Assembly (NCBI GenBank): GCA_022563625.1
Contig: JADFNA010000082.1
Location: 1 to 6,994 of the forward strand
Direction: 5' to 3'
From: Candidatus Zixiibacteriota bacterium
GTDB taxonomy: Bacteria > Zixibacteria > MSB-5A5 > GN15 > JACZUZ01
DNA: 6,994 nucleotides
Shown here: positions 6,565-6,994 of the stretch, piece by piece
Layout of the letters: every line of letters starts with the position of its first letter
Position numbering within the stretch: position 1 is the stretch's first letter
Notes under the pieces: model-generated
Seen by the model: the letters and a program-made list of their open reading frames with translations, nothing else
What the model was told of the DNA's origin: nothing
Database searches by the model: none
Translations under genes and position numbers: made by a program

Positions 6565-6966
6565 ATGGGCGAGTATTCTGCAAAACTAACGCAAACGTAT
6601 GAGAGCGTCCTGATGGCCCTTCAGTCGCTTCGCGCACACAAGTTTCGCAGCGGCATGACGATTTTTGGTGTTATGATCGGCGTGATGGCGGTCATTTTGG
6701 TCAACACGATTCTCGACGGTTTTAGCCGGTATGCCGAATCATCAATCGACAAAATTGGAACGAATGTGATCTATATAACCAAGTGGGCCTCGCGCGCTGA
6801 CTTTAATCGGGCGCAGGAAACCGGCGAAGTGCGCAAGAACTTTACTATAAGAGAAGTCAATGCGATCATTGAAGGCTGCGATGAAATATCATCAGTCGCT
6901 CCGCAAAAGCGGCCAACTTCTTTGCCTGCTTTAGGCCATACTCTTGTTCGAACGTTTCTCGAATGA
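6565..6966 (+). CDS. Second MacB-like permease, N-terminal fragment with disrupted 3' end
   Basis: The first ~113 residues are a MacB/FtsX-type permease N-terminus. SVLMALQSLRAHKFRSGMTIFGVMIGVMAVILVN (15-48) holds the cytoplasmic entry and first membrane helix. The start of the periplasmic domain follows (SIDKIGTNVIYITKW and TIREVNAIIEGCDEISSVAPQ, to 114). It aligns with the preceding permease ([25 protein letters not shown] start, [16 protein letters not shown]) but is clearly not a copy. After about residue 114 family resemblance stops and the frame ends at 133, far short of the ~400 residues needed, with no FtsX domain. No other forward frame restores family-like sequence before the window edge. 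The fragment lies 39 nt after the first permease, with only a weak ribosome binding site. It is either a gene broken by insertion or rearrangement, or an intact gene cut by a chimeric contig end. Confidence 0.85.
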   Translation: MGEYSAKLTQTYESVLMALQSLRAHKFRSGMTIFGVMIGVMAVILVNTILDGFSRYAESSIDKIGTNVIYITKWASRADFNRAQETGEVRKNFTIREVNAIIEGCDEISSVAPQKRPTSLPALGHTLVRTFLE

Positions 6967-6994
6967 ACCTCTCGGCATCGGCCTTTGCGTCCTC
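6866..6994 (-). other. Coding-like minus-strand segment at window edge
   Basis: Read on the minus strand from 6994, the frame is open for 42 codons to a TGA at 6868-6866. The first ~34 residues, starting EDAKADAERFIRETFEQE and continuing YGLKQAKKLAAFAERL, have the charged, amphipathic make-up of a real helical protein. The remaining codons (LMIFHRSLQ) are antisense to the permease and look like shadow. I do not recognise the family. It begins where the permease stops resembling its relatives, so it may be part of a foreign gene joined near 6895-6915. Confidence 0.35.
6901..6912. repeat. Perfect palindrome CCGC-AAAA-GCGG at the apparent breakpoint
   Basis: A 4-bp GC-only inverted repeat flanks AAAA exactly where permease-like sequence ends. 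Small hairpins of this kind can promote template switching or mark a junction. It could also be chance. Confidence 0.45.

Overview
The window looks like part of the chromosome, or a metagenome contig, of a Gram-negative (two-membrane) bacterium. It encodes an outer-membrane TolC-type channel with a signal peptide and a periplasmic adaptor. Base composition looks close to 50% GC by eye, and two starts appear to be TTG. I cannot name a species. The mix of a membrane pyrophosphatase, a bacterial Yip1-like protein and a pump with split ATPase and permease genes suggests a non-proteobacterial lineage, possibly of the FCB superphylum or a candidate phylum, but this is only a guess.

Layout, all genes on the plus strand. 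(1) 1-359: the 3' end of a membrane-bound ion-translocating pyrophosphatase gene (hppA), followed by a convincing intrinsic terminator at 386-420. (2) 421-653: non-coding, with only a 10-bp tandem repeat and weak promoter-like elements. (3) 654-1490: a five-segment Yip1-like inner-membrane protein of unknown function. (4) 1491-1659: a non-coding leader with several short inverted and direct repeats just ahead of the pump genes. (5) 1660-6525: a tripartite MacA-MacB-TolC-type efflux operon with TolC-family channel, membrane-fusion protein, stand-alone ABC ATPase and MacB/FtsX-type permease. The last three genes are tightly packed (5-nt gap, then an ATGA overlap). (6) 6565 to the end: a second, non-identical MacB-type permease that keeps family-like sequence only to about residue 113 and then breaks off.

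The genes form one machine. ATPase dimers at the inner membrane would drive conformational change in a permease dimer, probably a heterodimer of the two permeases. The adaptor carries the RxxxLxxxxxxS hairpin-tip signature used to dock on TolC-type channels, and the TolC homologue carries the matching paired YxxGxxS tips. The cargo cannot be read from sequence.

The two most unusual points are: (a) the adaptor has an approximately 60-residue, extremely acidic, lysine/arginine-free insertion in its membrane-proximal domain plus a strongly basic C-terminal tail; (b) the last ~90 bases do not continue the second permease, and read on the minus strand they look like a piece of an unrelated helical protein. 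A CCGC-AAAA-GCGG palindrome sits at the apparent breakpoint. That is either an insertion/rearrangement or a chimeric contig end. No rRNA, tRNA, CRISPR array, complete mobile element or defence system was seen.
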